Source: Sphingobacterium psychroaquaticum (GTDB lineage: Bacteria; Bacteroidota; Bacteroidia; Sphingobacteriales; Sphingobacteriaceae). Taken from it: a stretch of 64,000 nt of DNA. A program made the position numbers and the translations under genes. The stretch spans positions 798,644-862,643 of the forward strand of contig NZ_FXAU01000001.1 in the NCBI RefSeq assembly GCF_900177625.1, read 5' to 3'. Positions 27,272 to 36,730 of this stretch are shown in pieces; within the stretch, counting starts at the first letter, position 1, and every line of letters begins with the position of its first letter. The notes beneath the pieces were generated by a model. It saw nothing but the letters and a program-made list of their open reading frames with translations, did not search any database and was not told the origin of the DNA.

Positions 27272-27790
27272 ATGGAAATTATTACCAAATTTACAGTAGC
27301 TACCGAGCAAGGGGTAGACGTATTAATGGAGCTTACGCAAGCACTCACCGTAGAAAAGCTGGGACCTTTGTTAGCGCCAGACGTATTGGACAATCATATA
27401 CGCCACGAGCTTACCAAGGAAAAACTTGTCATGGAGCTCAACAGTATGTCCAATCAATGGCTGGTGGTGTATGTTGATGGGCGTGCAGCAGGCTATGCAC
27501 GGATTACATCCAAAGGACAAAGGCCTGCATCGCTTCAGGGGGGACGTTCCATACGTATTGCCGATTTTGGCATCTTAGCTAAATACAATACCTCAGCTGT
27601 ATATATGGCTTTGCTGGATAAGTGCCTTTCTGTTTGTCGTTCGTATGAAAATATTTGGGTTCAGGAGTATGTGGACCACCCCGTATTGGAGCTCCTGGAG
27701 GAGCATGGTTTTGTCCAACAGGAGGGAAGTTCTGTTTTAGGCGATTTGCCGCTAGCTTCTGTTTTTCTGGTGCGCAGGGCTATCGAGTGA
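27272..27790 (+). CDS. GNAT-family N-acetyltransferase
   Basis: 172 residues with the GNAT layout: N-terminal strand-helix, QWLVVYVDGRAAGYARI in the central strands, IADFGILAKYNTSAVYMALLDKCLSVCRSY as the acetyl-CoA strand and helix (a degenerate form of the usual Q/RxxGxG/A loop), and a C-terminal VLELLEEHGFV. The acceptor is unknown. Its 3' end overlaps the 3' end of the convergent epimerase gene by 39 bp. Confidence 0.7.
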   Translation: MEIITKFTVATEQGVDVLMELTQALTVEKLGPLLAPDVLDNHIRHELTKEKLVMELNSMSNQWLVVYVDGRAAGYARITSKGQRPASLQGGRSIRIADFGILAKYNTSAVYMALLDKCLSVCRSYENIWVQEYVDHPVLELLEEHGFVQQEGSSVLGDLPLASVFLVRRAIE

Positions 27791-28681
27791 TTTCTCGAGT
27801 GTATCATAGCTGAATTGAAAACCTACGCTTTTGATTTTTTCATTACTGACGCGGGAACCTTCGAGCAACATGATGGACATTTCTCCCAACAACAGTTTGA
27901 TAAGGAAGGCGGGGGCATGCGGTAGAATACTCCTTTTGCCGACAGCACGGAGCAGTGCTTTAGAGAAATCGTTTAGGGTAATGTGCGTAGAGGCGGTTGC
28001 GTTGAAAGCACCTGAGGGTGGATTTTGGACCAATAGAAAGCTGTATATCTGCACCAGGTCGCGAACATCGATCCATGGTAGATACTGCTTGCCGCTGCCT
28101 AAGGTGGTGTTAATACCTAGCTTCGCAAGAGGCGCTAGTTTGTGGTACATCCCACCATCTGGACCGATAACGACGCCTTTGCGGAGAATGATGGTTTTAA
28201 CCCCTAAGTCAGCAAATCGCTCTGCTGCGTTCTCCCATTGCCGGCAAGTGGTCGCCAGAAAATCGGTTCCACTGGGCGACTCTTCTGTAAATATATCTTC
28301 CCGCGTAATAGCGCCATAAAAACCTACGGCAGAAGAGGAAATCAACGTGTCGATAGGTAGTTTGTATTTCTCAATATATTGATAGAGTACGTTCAAAGAC
28401 TGGACGCGACTTTCTATAATCTCGCTTTTGCGTTTGGCGGTCCAACGCTTTTCGCCGATATTGGCGCCAGTCATATTGATAATCGTAGATACCCCGTCAA
28501 AAGCTTGGGCATCTATATAACCGGTCTCCATATTCCAAGTGTAATAACGCACCAATTGGTTGTCGCTACTGCGCTCGCTCCGGCTTAAGACATGGAGGGA
28601 ATAGCCTAAAACGGTCAAATGCGTAATAAGATGCTTCCCAATAAAGCCGGTGCCACCAACGAGCAGTATAGTCTTAGCCAT
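27752..28681 (-). CDS. SDR39U1/YfcH-type NAD(P)-dependent epimerase family protein (TIGR01777)
   Basis: 309 residues. The Rossmann motif GGTGFIG is at 9-15, followed by INMTGANI, the active-site region SSSAVGFYG and the C-terminal DUF1731 helix pair ending ILPHAPAFLIKLLLGEMSIMLLEGSRVSNEKI. The biological substrate of this widespread family is not established. The lipocalin gene starts upstream on the same strand with 9 bp between, so both are probably co-transcribed. Confidence 0.87.
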   Translation of the reverse strand: MAKTILLVGGTGFIGKHLITHLTVLGYSLHVLSRSERSSDNQLVRYYTWNMETGYIDAQAFDGVSTIINMTGANIGEKRWTAKRKSEIIESRVQSLNVLYQYIEKYKLPIDTLISSSAVGFYGAITREDIFTEESPSGTDFLATTCRQWENAAERFADLGVKTIILRKGVVIGPDGGMYHKLAPLAKLGINTTLGSGKQYLPWIDVRDLVQIYSFLLVQNPPSGAFNATASTHITLNDFSKALLRAVGKRSILPHAPAFLIKLLLGEMSIMLLEGSRVSNEKIKSVGFQFSYDTLEKSLDSPAHQKNRS

Positions 28682-28690
28682 AAATACCTC

Positions 28691-29263
28691 TTATTTTCTG
28701 TCTTGAAGGTACGGGTTGTTCGTTCGATCCTGTTTCACCCAGATCAATCGGTTCGTGTCATAGCCGATTTCCTGTGCAACCTTAAGGAAATTTGCTTTAA
28801 CATCGTCTGGGATAGTTTTTTCCCGTGCAAGAATCCAGAGGTAGTCCAAATTTTTACCCGCGATCAAAGCATACTGGTAATTATCGTCCATCGAAATGAC
28901 ATTGTATCCCGAATAAAAAGGACCGAAAAAACTAACCTTTAGTGCGGCCGTGTTTTTATCGCCTCTGAATTTAGCGAGACCATCGGCTTTCTCCCAGGTG
29001 TTCTTTTTGTAATTGTAACCACTGTTCAGGACGATTACATTTCCGGCATCATCCAGCTTGTACTGCGCCGATGTATTATCGAGATCCTTTTCAAAACGGA
29101 AGTCAAATCGAGCGATTTCATACCAGGTACCTAAATAACGATTGATGTCAAAATTTGTAACAGGGATGGCTTTTTCAGGCTTGGATGAAGAACAGGAGGC
29201 AAAAACTGCTAGTACAGTGCTAATAAGGAAGAGGTATGTTGTGATTCTATGTGCGTTTTTCAT
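28691..29263 (-). CDS. blc: bacterial lipocalin lipoprotein (Blc type)
   Basis: 190 residues. A lipoprotein signal has its lipobox Cys in AVFASCSSSKP (about residue 24). The lipocalin signature NRYLGTWYEIARFDFRFEKDL appears at the first strand. Later strands NYQYALIAGKNLDYLWILARE and the C-terminal helix complete the barrel. Blc-type proteins bind fatty acids or lysophospholipids in the outer membrane. Its place between the oleate hydratase and epimerase genes on the same strand fits a fatty-acid or membrane-lipid role. Confidence 0.9.
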   Translation of the reverse strand: MKNAHRITTYLFLISTVLAVFASCSSSKPEKAIPVTNFDINRYLGTWYEIARFDFRFEKDLDNTSAQYKLDDAGNVIVLNSGYNYKKNTWEKADGLAKFRGDKNTAALKVSFFGPFYSGYNVISMDDNYQYALIAGKNLDYLWILAREKTIPDDVKANFLKVAQEIGYDTNRLIWVKQDRTNNPYLQDRK

Positions 29264-29297
29264 TACTGATTGTTTTTAGTGTAAAAAAATCCGGTAA

Positions 29298-29343
29298 AGC
29301 AAAAGAGAGAATAACCTGCCTCGTGATGATTTGCGTTATTCTC
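29298..29343 (-). terminator. probable intrinsic terminator of the oleate hydratase gene
   Basis: The perfect arms gagaataac (29307-29315) and gttattctc (29335-29343) have a 19-nt loop. On the minus strand the stem is followed by tctcttttgc. The tail is T-rich but interrupted, so efficiency is uncertain. Confidence 0.5.
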
Positions 29344-29379
29344 CCTAAAAGTAATGAGTTTTTTTGATATTCAGGAAAC

Positions 29380-31320
29380 CTAGTTTCTAAAGGTGCCTAT
29401 CCAGTCCTTCAGTTTTGAAAGCTGTTCGGTGAGGAATGATTCATGTTCTTCTTTTTCCTCTTTCCGTTCTACCAGTATATGTTCGAAGTAAGTTCCTTTG
29501 AGGATTTTCCGTAAGAAACCTTCGCCTAGGAACGGTTTATAGTCATTCAATGCCTGGGTGGCTTTTAAGAGATGACGGATATCGTATTGTAACGGATTAA
29601 TATCTGGAACCTGTTTGTTTAGATTAAGCAACTCGTATACAGCAATCCTTGCCGTACGCACAGAACTCTCCATCGTAAATACCACATCATTGTTTGTTTC
29701 TACAAACTGTCCCACTAAACCGAGGTTGGTGCATCCTTCGGGCACAACACGCGGGCGATCACCTTGGGCACGTGGCATAAACATGGAAGTGATATAAGGC
29801 ATGAAAGAGGAGCGTACGATGGTATTTTCAATGACATTGTCCAGTTGATCGCTAATACCTAGATGGTAACATAGCTCAGACAGGATTTCATTTCCGGTAC
29901 ATTCGGGCATTGTTTTTTGAACATGATTACCTTTTTTATCCATAAAGAGAGAATATACCCAAATCACAAGGATATCATCTGGCTGGGTTGGAAAGTGAGG
30001 CTGTCTGTTACAGGTAAAGCTCATCAACCAATTGGAATCGGTAATGGTAATAATCCCGCCCGTTGCCGTGTTGCCCGAGTAGGGGTCATTGACACAGAGT
30101 TCTTTTAGCTTTTCGACAAACGCAGAAGGTCGACATGTTAAGGTTGCGGACTCCCAAGATGATTTTTTAATATCGCTATAAAATTTGTGTGGCCGACCAA
30201 AAACGTCTGATTTGGTAGCCAAGTTTTTCCATAGCTTCCAGCCATCGCTCTCGCTACCACTTTTATTATCGATGGTAATATTCGGAGCTGTATCATTTGT
30301 GCCATAAAAGGTGCTTTCTGTCATGGAGCTCGTTGTCGCAATCACAAAGTCTTCGGGCCCAACAGCGATTTTAACGGTCTTACCGTCTTGTTTGGTTAGG
30401 ATATGCTGGACAACTTTCGTTGTTCCTGAAATTTGAATATCCAGGTCTTCTACGAGTGTGTTGAATTGGATCTGTACGCCTTTGTCGACCAAGAAATTTT
30501 TTAAGGGTGTGACAAAGCTATCAAACTGGTTATATTTAGGGAATACAAGGCAAGAAAAGTCTTTCATCCCATCAATAGCATGGAGAAAGCGATGCATATA
30601 TAGTTTGAGTTCCAACAAGCTGTGCCAGTTCTCAAAGGCGAACATAGAACGCCAGAAGTACCAAAAGTTACTGTTCAGAAAGGAATCATTGAAATAATCT
30701 TCAATAGTTAGATCATCTAGTTCTTCTTTTTTCTTGAGCAGTAATTTGATGATGGCGAGTTGATCCTTCTTCTCGATTCCAAATTTGCTAAAATCCTGCA
30801 CTTGACCTTGTTTGTGTATCAAGCGGGATTTGGAATAATTGGGGTCGTTATCGTTCACGAGGCGGTATTCGTCCAACACACTATATGGTGCAGGCAGCTC
30901 GAGGGCTGGAATATCTTGGAAGAGATCCCATAGATTTTCATAGGTCATGTCCATTTCGCGTCCACCACGAATAATATAACCTTCTTTTGCATTTCCCGCG
31001 CCGTCTAAGGAACCACCTTCCACATGGAGTTGATCTAGGAAAATGATATTTTTTCCCGGAATGTGTCCATCACGTATAAAATAATAGGCGGCAGCCATGC
31101 CTGCAATACCACTTCCAACGATGTAGATTTTGCTGTTGTCAAAGGATTTGGAGGGAATTCCTTTGTTGCGCTGATAGTTTCCGATCTGATCCGAAAAGGG
31201 CATTGTTTTTTCGGGGGTATTGATCTGGATTTCTTTGCTCGAGTCAGGTTCGTGGTTTACCTTTCCGAATTGTCTCGAACTGTTCAAGACTTTGTCGAAT
31301 TTCGATGTAGATTTTTTCAT
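29380..31320 (-). CDS. ohyA: oleate hydratase (FAD-binding)
   Basis: 646 residues from the ATG at 31320, the length of the Elizabethkingia meningoseptica enzyme. A longer in-frame start at 31344 adds eight unlikely residues. Visible features: the FAD motif [11 protein letters not shown] (67-77), Glu122 in RGGREMD, Tyr241 in [10 protein letters not shown] and Thr436/Asn438 in WLMSFTCN. These fall at exactly the positions known for the catalytic and substrate-binding residues of that enzyme. It adds water to the cis-9 double bond of oleate to give 10-hydroxystearate, which detoxifies unsaturated fatty acids. It is followed by a lipocalin gene beyond a likely terminator. Confidence 0.95.
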   Translation of the reverse strand: MKKSTSKFDKVLNSSRQFGKVNHEPDSSKEIQINTPEKTMPFSDQIGNYQRNKGIPSKSFDNSKIYIVGSGIAGMAAAYYFIRDGHIPGKNIIFLDQLHVEGGSLDGAGNAKEGYIIRGGREMDMTYENLWDLFQDIPALELPAPYSVLDEYRLVNDNDPNYSKSRLIHKQGQVQDFSKFGIEKKDQLAIIKLLLKKKEELDDLTIEDYFNDSFLNSNFWYFWRSMFAFENWHSLLELKLYMHRFLHAIDGMKDFSCLVFPKYNQFDSFVTPLKNFLVDKGVQIQFNTLVEDLDIQISGTTKVVQHILTKQDGKTVKIAVGPEDFVIATTSSMTESTFYGTNDTAPNITIDNKSGSESDGWKLWKNLATKSDVFGRPHKFYSDIKKSSWESATLTCRPSAFVEKLKELCVNDPYSGNTATGGIITITDSNWLMSFTCNRQPHFPTQPDDILVIWVYSLFMDKKGNHVQKTMPECTGNEILSELCYHLGISDQLDNVIENTIVRSSFMPYITSMFMPRAQGDRPRVVPEGCTNLGLVGQFVETNNDVVFTMESSVRTARIAVYELLNLNKQVPDINPLQYDIRHLLKATQALNDYKPFLGEGFLRKILKGTYFEHILVERKEEKEEHESFLTEQLSKLKDWIGTFRN

Positions 31321-31461
31321 TGTTAAATATTTTATTATTAACAACTTAAATTTAATCTATTTTTTCTCTACATGAAAGTTTGGTGGTTAAAATAGAAAAA
31401 ATATAACACTACCTTAATAATGATATAGAATTTTTTTTCTGATTTTATCCTGTTTCATCCT

Positions 31462-31514
31462 CCCGAGAGTGGAGGGATCTACGAAGCATGTAGGTAAACG
31501 AACTACAGGTCATA
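31462..31514 (+). repeat. 53-bp perfect direct repeat, copy 1
   Basis: Starts cccgagagtggagggatct and ends acaggtcata. It is identical to 31797-31849, with copy starts 335 bp apart. The 14-bp acgaagcatgtagg inside it also occurs in the terminator at 387-400. Confidence 0.9.
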
Positions 31515-31590
31515 GACTCCAACCTCACCACTTCACTTCTTAACTCTCTAACTTGTTAGCCCAACTACGGCCTCTATGCCGGCCAGGCAT

Positions 31591-31613
31591 CTTACTTTTG
31601 CCGAAAAAGTAAG
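31591..31613. repeat. short palindrome (cttactttt / aaaagtaag)
   Basis: Nine-bp perfect arms flank a short loop. The sequence resembles the AAGTAAGC-type interspersed repeats common in Bacteroidota intergenic regions. Confidence 0.5.
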
Positions 31614-31790
31614 CAAAACTCGTCGCTAGGAATATTTGCAGGGATGGGCTGTGCATAGACAAGTTTGTAGAGGAGCAAATATTCCTCAGGCGACATGGAG
31701 TGGTTAAGGATAGCCAGAAGCTTTGTAAGGGGTATAAAATGAAAGTTTCTTGTGCTCTATATAGTGTAAGTCTTGTTCCAGTAGGCAAAT

Positions 31791-31880
31791 CGTCATCCCG
31801 AGAGTGGAGGGATCTACGAAGCATGTAGGTAAACGAACTACAGGTCATAAATTCCTCCATATATCTCGTTCGGAATGACG
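31791..31880. repeat. 90-bp REP-like element containing copy 2 of the 53-bp repeat
   Basis: It begins cgtcatcccgag and ends ctcgttcggaatgacg, so its ends are imperfect inverted repeats (CGTCATYCCGA). The 53-bp direct-repeat copy 2 lies inside at 31797-31849. The ends resemble those of the element at 8584-8670. Confidence 0.65.
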
Positions 31881-31947
31881 TTGCGCGAGCTTGTGATACT
31901 TGGCAAGCAACAGCGCGTGGCTTGTTTGGTTATGGATTGATCTACGG

Positions 31948-32014
31948 ACACGAGCTAAAAGCTCGCGCTAGCAGTGGTCTTGTCGCTTCGCTAGCGCGAG
32001 CCTGCGGCTCGTGT
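31948..32014. repeat. 67-bp nested palindrome
   Basis: Outer arms acacgagc (31948-31955) and gctcgtgt (32007-32014); inner arms gctcgcgctagc (31961-31972) and gctagcgcgagc (31990-32001). All are perfect. The element could form a cruciform or a stable RNA hairpin. Confidence 0.75.
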
Positions 32015-32120
32015 TTGTTTTATGTGGGGTGGTTTTATACCTACGGCTTTGCTACAGTCCATAAACTCCAATCTCACCACTTCACCACCTCACTTCTTAA
32101 CTCCTTAACTCTTAACCCTA

Positions 32121-33704
32121 TTAATGCATATTCGACATATCCACTTTATTTTTGCCTTGCTTGATCAGCAGTACAAAAGGTACGCAGATTAAAAACAGAA
32201 CCCCGAGGTATAGGAAAACATCCATGTAAGACAATACGGTCGCCTGCTTCATGACGGTGCCTTCGATCAGTTGGTGTGCTTTCGCGAGTGCCTCATTCGG
32301 ACTAAATCCTTTGCTTACAAAATTTGATTGCATCCCGGCAATCCGCTGTTGCACCTCGAACCGCGAAGGGTCCAAGTGCGAGATGAGGTCCACCCGATGG
32401 TGCTGTGTATCTCTGGAGATAAACGTGGTAATTAAGGCAATCCCAAAAGAGCCACCCAGCTGTCGGCTCATACCGGTAAAAGCAGCTCCTTCACCAATTG
32501 CTTTCCCTGAAAGTGTCGATAAAGACAACGTCATAACAGGTACAAATAGCAAGCCCAATCCAACGCCACGGATGATGAGTGGCCAGAACATGTGCTCCGC
32601 ACCGGTATCGTTCGTGATTAGGCCGAACATGAAGAAAGAAAAGCCAAAAAAGATGCAAAGTCCGACGGCCACCATATATTTCTGTGGGACGCCCGATTGT
32701 ATCATCTTACCGATAAAAGGCATCATGATCCCCGTCATAATGGAGCTCGGTATAAGCAACAGTCCTGCATCAGTCGCTGTCCACCCCAAAATAGACTGGG
32801 TGTAAAGCGGAATGATAAAGGTGGATCCAAATAGCCCAAAACCGAGGATAAAACTCATCACGGTCCCCACCTGCAGGTTCTTATCCTTCAACACCCGGAG
32901 GTTTACGATCGGCTTCGCGTAGGTAAGCTCACGCCAGATAAAGAAAAACAAACCGAAGAATGATAAGATCGACAGCACCAAAATGGTCGAGTCCTCAAAC
33001 CAATCATCCTGTTGACCATGTTCCAGCACAAACTGTAGGGATCCGATAAACATAATCAAGAAAATCATGCCCCACCAATCCACTTCCCGAGCCGATTGCT
33101 TATTGCCATATTTTGGACTCTTTACCAAGGAAATAGCCATCATTGTCGCTAAGATACCCAGCGGCACATTGATGTAAAAGATATACGGCCAAGAGTAGTT
33201 ATCGACAATATATCCACCCAGGGGAGGTCCCAACGTCGGGCCTACGATAATTCCCATCCCATAGATCGCTTGCGCCATACTTCTTTTTTCGGGCGGATAA
33301 GTCTCCGTGAGAATGGTTTGCGCGGTTACCAGCAGCGCACCACCACCCATCCCTTGGATAAACCGAAAGGCTACGAGTTCCCAAATATTTGTGGCGTTAC
33401 CACAGAGGAATGAGGCAAGGGTAAAAATGATAATGGAAGCTGCAAAGTAGTTGCGGCGACCAAATTGTTGCGATAGCCAGCTGGTCATCGGGATAACGAT
33501 AACGTTGGCGATTGCGTAAGCGGTAATCACCCAGGCTACATCGGTAAGGGTAGCGCCCAGGGTACCTTTCATATCATTGAGTGCGACGTTGACAATGGTC
33601 GTGTCGACAATTTCCAACAAGGCACATAGGATACAGGTAAATGTTATTAATGCACGTTTGACTCCATATTCGACCAAACTGTCATTTCCAGTCAATGTTT
33701 GCAT
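32121..33704 (-). CDS. DHA2-family MFS multidrug efflux transporter (EmrB/QacA type)
   Basis: 527 residues with 14 predicted membrane segments. Family motifs: the N-terminal LEIVDTTIVNVALNDMKGTLG (motif D1 of 14-TM drug exporters), WVITAYAIANVIVIPMTSWLSQQFGRRNYF (motif A) and QGMGGGALLVTAQTILTETYPPEKR (motif B/C region). It exports hydrophobic compounds using the proton gradient, working with the EmrA-like adaptor encoded 5 bp upstream and the TolC-like channel. It is the last gene of the TetR-controlled operon. The drug specificity cannot be read. Confidence 0.93.
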   Translation of the reverse strand: MQTLTGNDSLVEYGVKRALITFTCILCALLEIVDTTIVNVALNDMKGTLGATLTDVAWVITAYAIANVIVIPMTSWLSQQFGRRNYFAASIIIFTLASFLCGNATNIWELVAFRFIQGMGGGALLVTAQTILTETYPPEKRSMAQAIYGMGIIVGPTLGPPLGGYIVDNYSWPYIFYINVPLGILATMMAISLVKSPKYGNKQSAREVDWWGMIFLIMFIGSLQFVLEHGQQDDWFEDSTILVLSILSFFGLFFFIWRELTYAKPIVNLRVLKDKNLQVGTVMSFILGFGLFGSTFIIPLYTQSILGWTATDAGLLLIPSSIMTGIMMPFIGKMIQSGVPQKYMVAVGLCIFFGFSFFMFGLITNDTGAEHMFWPLIIRGVGLGLLFVPVMTLSLSTLSGKAIGEGAAFTGMSRQLGGSFGIALITTFISRDTQHHRVDLISHLDPSRFEVQQRIAGMQSNFVSKGFSPNEALAKAHQLIEGTVMKQATVLSYMDVFLYLGVLFLICVPFVLLIKQGKNKVDMSNMH

Positions 33705-33709
33705 AGCGT

Positions 33710-34804
33710 TTATTTAATATGAACGTCGACATCTACGTTCATTCCAGGACGTAACATCTGAATGAGTTCTTGTTTGTTGGATGCGGCCAATATGATTTTT
33801 ACCGGTAGACGTTGTACAGTTTTTACAAAGTTACCTGTCGCATTATCTGGAGGCAACAACGAGAATTTTGAACCAGTAGCCGGAGAGAATGACTCCACCT
33901 CACCCTCAAAAGTATTATCGGGGAAAGCATCCACTTTGATTTCTACCTTTTGGCCAGCACGAATCTTGTTCAGCTGTGTCTCCTTAAAGTTGGCAACCAC
34001 CCATGTTTCCTGTGTATTGATAATGTAAAACAATGATTGACCCGGATTAACCATCTGTCCTTCTTGTAGTTTAATGTTGGAAACCTGACCATCTACAGCG
34101 GCCGTTACCACGGTGTAGGCAACATTCAGCTCCGCCGCTTTAAGAACAGCCTTTGCTTTTTGGATGTTAGCTTCTGCCACCGATGTTTGCTTATTGGCAA
34201 CGCTTGTTTTACTGATAACAGCCTGTTTCTGTGAGCTGCTCGCATTACGCTGCTGCTTTAGAACATCAACTTGTTTTTCGGCTTCTAACTTGGCGGTAAG
34301 TGCTTGCTCGTATTGCTGTTTAGTAATGGAGTGGTTCTTATACAGATTCGCATAACGCTCGAAATCATTGTTTGCCTGTTGCAGTTTAATTTCTGCACCT
34401 TCTATCGTACCCGTATTGGATAAGATGGTGGCATCCGAGATTGCTACATTTGCTTGTGTTGCCGAAACATCAGCCTTGGATACTTCAAATGATTTCTCGG
34501 CGACCGATACCGCGGCACGTGCCTCTTCCACACGCACATCATAGTCTGCTCGCTGAATCGTGAACAACGTATCGCCTGCTTTGACCATTTGGTTATCCTT
34601 CACGTAGATCTTGTCGATGTAACCGCCTACGCGCGGTATAATAGGGTTGAGGTTTCGTTCTACTTGTGCATCATCGGTCGTTTCGTGCTGCTGACTGTGT
34701 AGGTATTTATATACGCCGAATCCGCCACCCAAAAGGACAACTGCCACCAATACAATAATAAATTTGGGATTGGATGACTTTTTGTTTTCTATATTATTTT
34801 CCAT
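33710..34804 (-). CDS. HlyD/EmrA-family periplasmic adaptor
   Basis: 364 residues. An N-terminal membrane anchor (about 15-32, FIIVLVAVVLLGGGFGVYKYL) is followed by a biotinyl-lipoyl half-motif PRVGGYIDKIYVKDNQMVKAGDTLFTI, a long coiled-coil hairpin (about 95-215, rich in Ala, Gln and Lys), the second lipoyl half VDGQVSNIKLQEGQMVNPGQSLFYII and a beta-barrel domain. It bridges the inner-membrane EmrB-type pump and the TolC-type channel. It lies 10 bp after the TolC gene and 5 bp before the pump gene. Confidence 0.93.
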   Translation of the reverse strand: MENNIENKKSSNPKFIIVLVAVVLLGGGFGVYKYLHSQQHETTDDAQVERNLNPIIPRVGGYIDKIYVKDNQMVKAGDTLFTIQRADYDVRVEEARAAVSVAEKSFEVSKADVSATQANVAISDATILSNTGTIEGAEIKLQQANNDFERYANLYKNHSITKQQYEQALTAKLEAEKQVDVLKQQRNASSSQKQAVISKTSVANKQTSVAEANIQKAKAVLKAAELNVAYTVVTAAVDGQVSNIKLQEGQMVNPGQSLFYIINTQETWVVANFKETQLNKIRAGQKVEIKVDAFPDNTFEGEVESFSPATGSKFSLLPPDNATGNFVKTVQRLPVKIILAASNKQELIQMLRPGMNVDVDVHIK

Positions 34805-34814
34805 GATTTCTATG

Positions 34815-36110
34815 CTATTTTAGATTAAGTTGACCACTGGCGAACAATAAATCGTAGTATTTCTCCACGATTGTAGCATCCCCAATAGCTTGGTTGATTT
34901 GACTTTGTAATTGCTGTACATCGGCCTCGAGCAGATCATCGGTATCTGCGACGCCGTTATTGTATTTATCTTGTACAATTCGGTAGTTTTCCTTTGCTTG
35001 CTCATAGGCTTCTTGGAAAAGCTTTTGCTTTTCTTTAGCCAATACCACCTCTTGTTGTGATTCTTGGATTTGTGTTTTGATGCGGTCCTGTGTCTGCGCT
35101 AAGCTTTGGTCGACCTCCTCGATATGTTGTCTCGCCACATTTACCTTCTTTTTATTCTTGTAAAGCGCACCAATATCATAGGATACCCCCAACCCAATGT
35201 TGGCGGCATTGGTAACCGTCACGATGTTGTGCACCTGCAGTGCAGCATAACCACCCGTTGCAAATACAGTCGGGTAGTACGCTGATTTTGTGATATTCAG
35301 CTGGTCTTGGGCCACATCCTTCTGGGCGGTCAATGATTTTATTTCGTAGCGATCATTTGGGTTCCCCGGGAGCAGGATAGCATCTGGATTTTTAGCCAAT
35401 GTAATCGCTTCAAAATCGGTGTTTTCTTCCAGCCCCAAAAGGGTGCTCAGCTGATAGCTCAATATTTTGACATTTTTAACCGCTTCTTGGTAGGAAACCT
35501 TGTAGTTGGATAATTGTAATTGTGCTTTCAAGAGATCGTTTCTCGCAATTACACCATTGGTTTCCATGGCTTTGAAGTCGAGTACCTGTTGTTCTGATTT
35601 TTTGATGTTCTCCGCAATGAGGTGGGTCGTTTGTTGCGCTTTGTAGAGGGCGATGTAGAGGTGCATTCCCTGTATGGCGAGATTTTGTTTTTCTGCAATG
35701 GCTTGCAGCTCGCTTGATTTCCAGCTGTCTTCGGCCGATTTGATGCTGTTTTTTATTTTACCGCCTGTGTAGAGTGGCATATTCACAGCAAGTTGGCCTA
35801 AGAACAACCTGTTTGTCGCTATATCGGGCGCTTCACTTCCGCCTCCGACCGGAATTTTTAAGTCCACGGTTGGACTGTTCATCATCAGATAAGTTCCAGA
35901 TAGTTTCGCTTCGGGCAGTTGGCTGTCTTTCGAAGCCTCGTACTCCAATTGTCGTGTTTTGACTTTGGAGTCTAACACCTTCGCATCGTTTGAATTATGG
36001 TATGCCAGCTGCATAACCTCTTCCAAACTCAGCTGTTTCTTTTCTTGGGCAAAACTACCGGCAGAAAAGAATAGCATGCACATGGCCATGCTCCAATTAT
36101 TTATTCTCAT
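34815..36110 (-). CDS. TolC-family outer-membrane efflux channel
   Basis: 431 residues. A signal peptide (about 1-21, ending AGSFA) is followed by two OEP repeats of long helices, for example LSLEEVMQLAYHNSNDAKVLDSKVKTRQLEYE and, in the second half, IEEVDQSLAQTQDRIKTQIQESQQEV, with the AYEQAKENYRIVQDKYNNGVADTDDLLEAD signature. It forms the outer-membrane exit duct of the EmrAB-type pump. Its 5' end overlaps the 3' end of the tetR gene by 14 bp, consistent with one transcript from the tetR promoter. Confidence 0.93.
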   Translation of the reverse strand: MRINNWSMAMCMLFFSAGSFAQEKKQLSLEEVMQLAYHNSNDAKVLDSKVKTRQLEYEASKDSQLPEAKLSGTYLMMNSPTVDLKIPVGGGSEAPDIATNRLFLGQLAVNMPLYTGGKIKNSIKSAEDSWKSSELQAIAEKQNLAIQGMHLYIALYKAQQTTHLIAENIKKSEQQVLDFKAMETNGVIARNDLLKAQLQLSNYKVSYQEAVKNVKILSYQLSTLLGLEENTDFEAITLAKNPDAILLPGNPNDRYEIKSLTAQKDVAQDQLNITKSAYYPTVFATGGYAALQVHNIVTVTNAANIGLGVSYDIGALYKNKKKVNVARQHIEEVDQSLAQTQDRIKTQIQESQQEVVLAKEKQKLFQEAYEQAKENYRIVQDKYNNGVADTDDLLEADVQQLQSQINQAIGDATIVEKYYDLLFASGQLNLK

Positions 36111-36708
36111 GTGTTAAGATTGCTTTTATGGTAAATTTTAAATGTGTGCGCAGTAGTTCTTTTTGCATATCATCAAAGTCCTCATCGGGCTTCAAGATCA
36201 GCAGCTCCTCATAAAGAGAACGGTTCATCCGAAAGTTCATCAAGGTGCCGATCATCGTACTGTTGATCAGCAATGGGTCGTAGTAACGGAAGTCGCCACG
36301 TGCATGACCGTAGTCTATCACTTCCTTGATCAGTTGGATATTATGCTTACGAAGCTCCTTGAAAACCGTGGAATTGATAATACGTTTTTTTATCGTTGCC
36401 TCTGTAAAAAGAAGCTGGTAGACGTCTTTATTGTTGATTTTAGAATTGACATAATGTTCAATCATTTTATCCAATCGTTTAAAAGAGTCCACTTCCTCGT
36501 TGTATTCTTCAGGTCTCATTTTATACGATTCGGCCGCGCGCTTAACAATCAGCTCCAAGAGGTTGGTCTTTGACTCAAAATAGTAGTTGATCATCGCGAC
36601 ATTGATGCCTGCCGCCTGTGCGATATCGCGCACCGAAGTGCCTTCAAATCCATTTTTGGCAAATAAGGATTCAGCGATTTCTAGTATTTCCAGTTGCTTT
36701 TGATTCAT
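36097..36708 (-). CDS. TetR/AcrR-family repressor of the efflux operon
   Basis: 203 residues. N-terminal helix-turn-helix (about 5-50): LEIAESLFAKNGFEGTSVRDIAQAAGINVAMINYYFESKTNLLELIV. The rest is a helical ligand-binding and dimerisation domain. It is the first gene of the operon tetR - tolC - emrA - emrB, and its own promoter is covered by two operator palindromes, so autorepression of the entire pump operon is the expected control. The inducer is unknown. Confidence 0.92.
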   Translation of the reverse strand: MNQKQLEILEIAESLFAKNGFEGTSVRDIAQAAGINVAMINYYFESKTNLLELIVKRAAESYKMRPEEYNEEVDSFKRLDKMIEHYVNSKINNKDVYQLLFTEATIKKRIINSTVFKELRKHNIQLIKEVIDYGHARGDFRYYDPLLINSTMIGTLMNFRMNRSLYEELLILKPDEDFDDMQKELLRTHLKFTIKAILTHENK

Positions 36709-36730
36709 GCCTTTTTTGAAAAATAGTGTG

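Larger units (their letters stand above)
31321..32120. other. gene-free, repeat-rich intergenic block
   Basis: About 800 bp without a credible gene between the divergently placed 5' end of ohyA and the 3' end of the efflux operon. It holds at least four repeat elements listed separately. It also holds two imperfect copies of a phrase reading ctccaacctcaccacttcac (31517 and again near 32067) followed by cttcttaactc, which frame the block. A 106-codon minus-strand frame (31540-31860) runs through the repeats and is not a gene. Confidence 0.7.

Noticed and set aside
31540..31860. 106-codon open frame on the minus strand in the repeat block
   Set aside because: It runs through both copies of the direct repeat and the palindromes, has no ribosome binding site, and resembles no protein.
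31948..32014. Inverted terminal repeats of an insertion sequence
   Set aside because: The palindrome is only 67 bp with no transposase frame between or beside the arms, so a REP-like element fits better.
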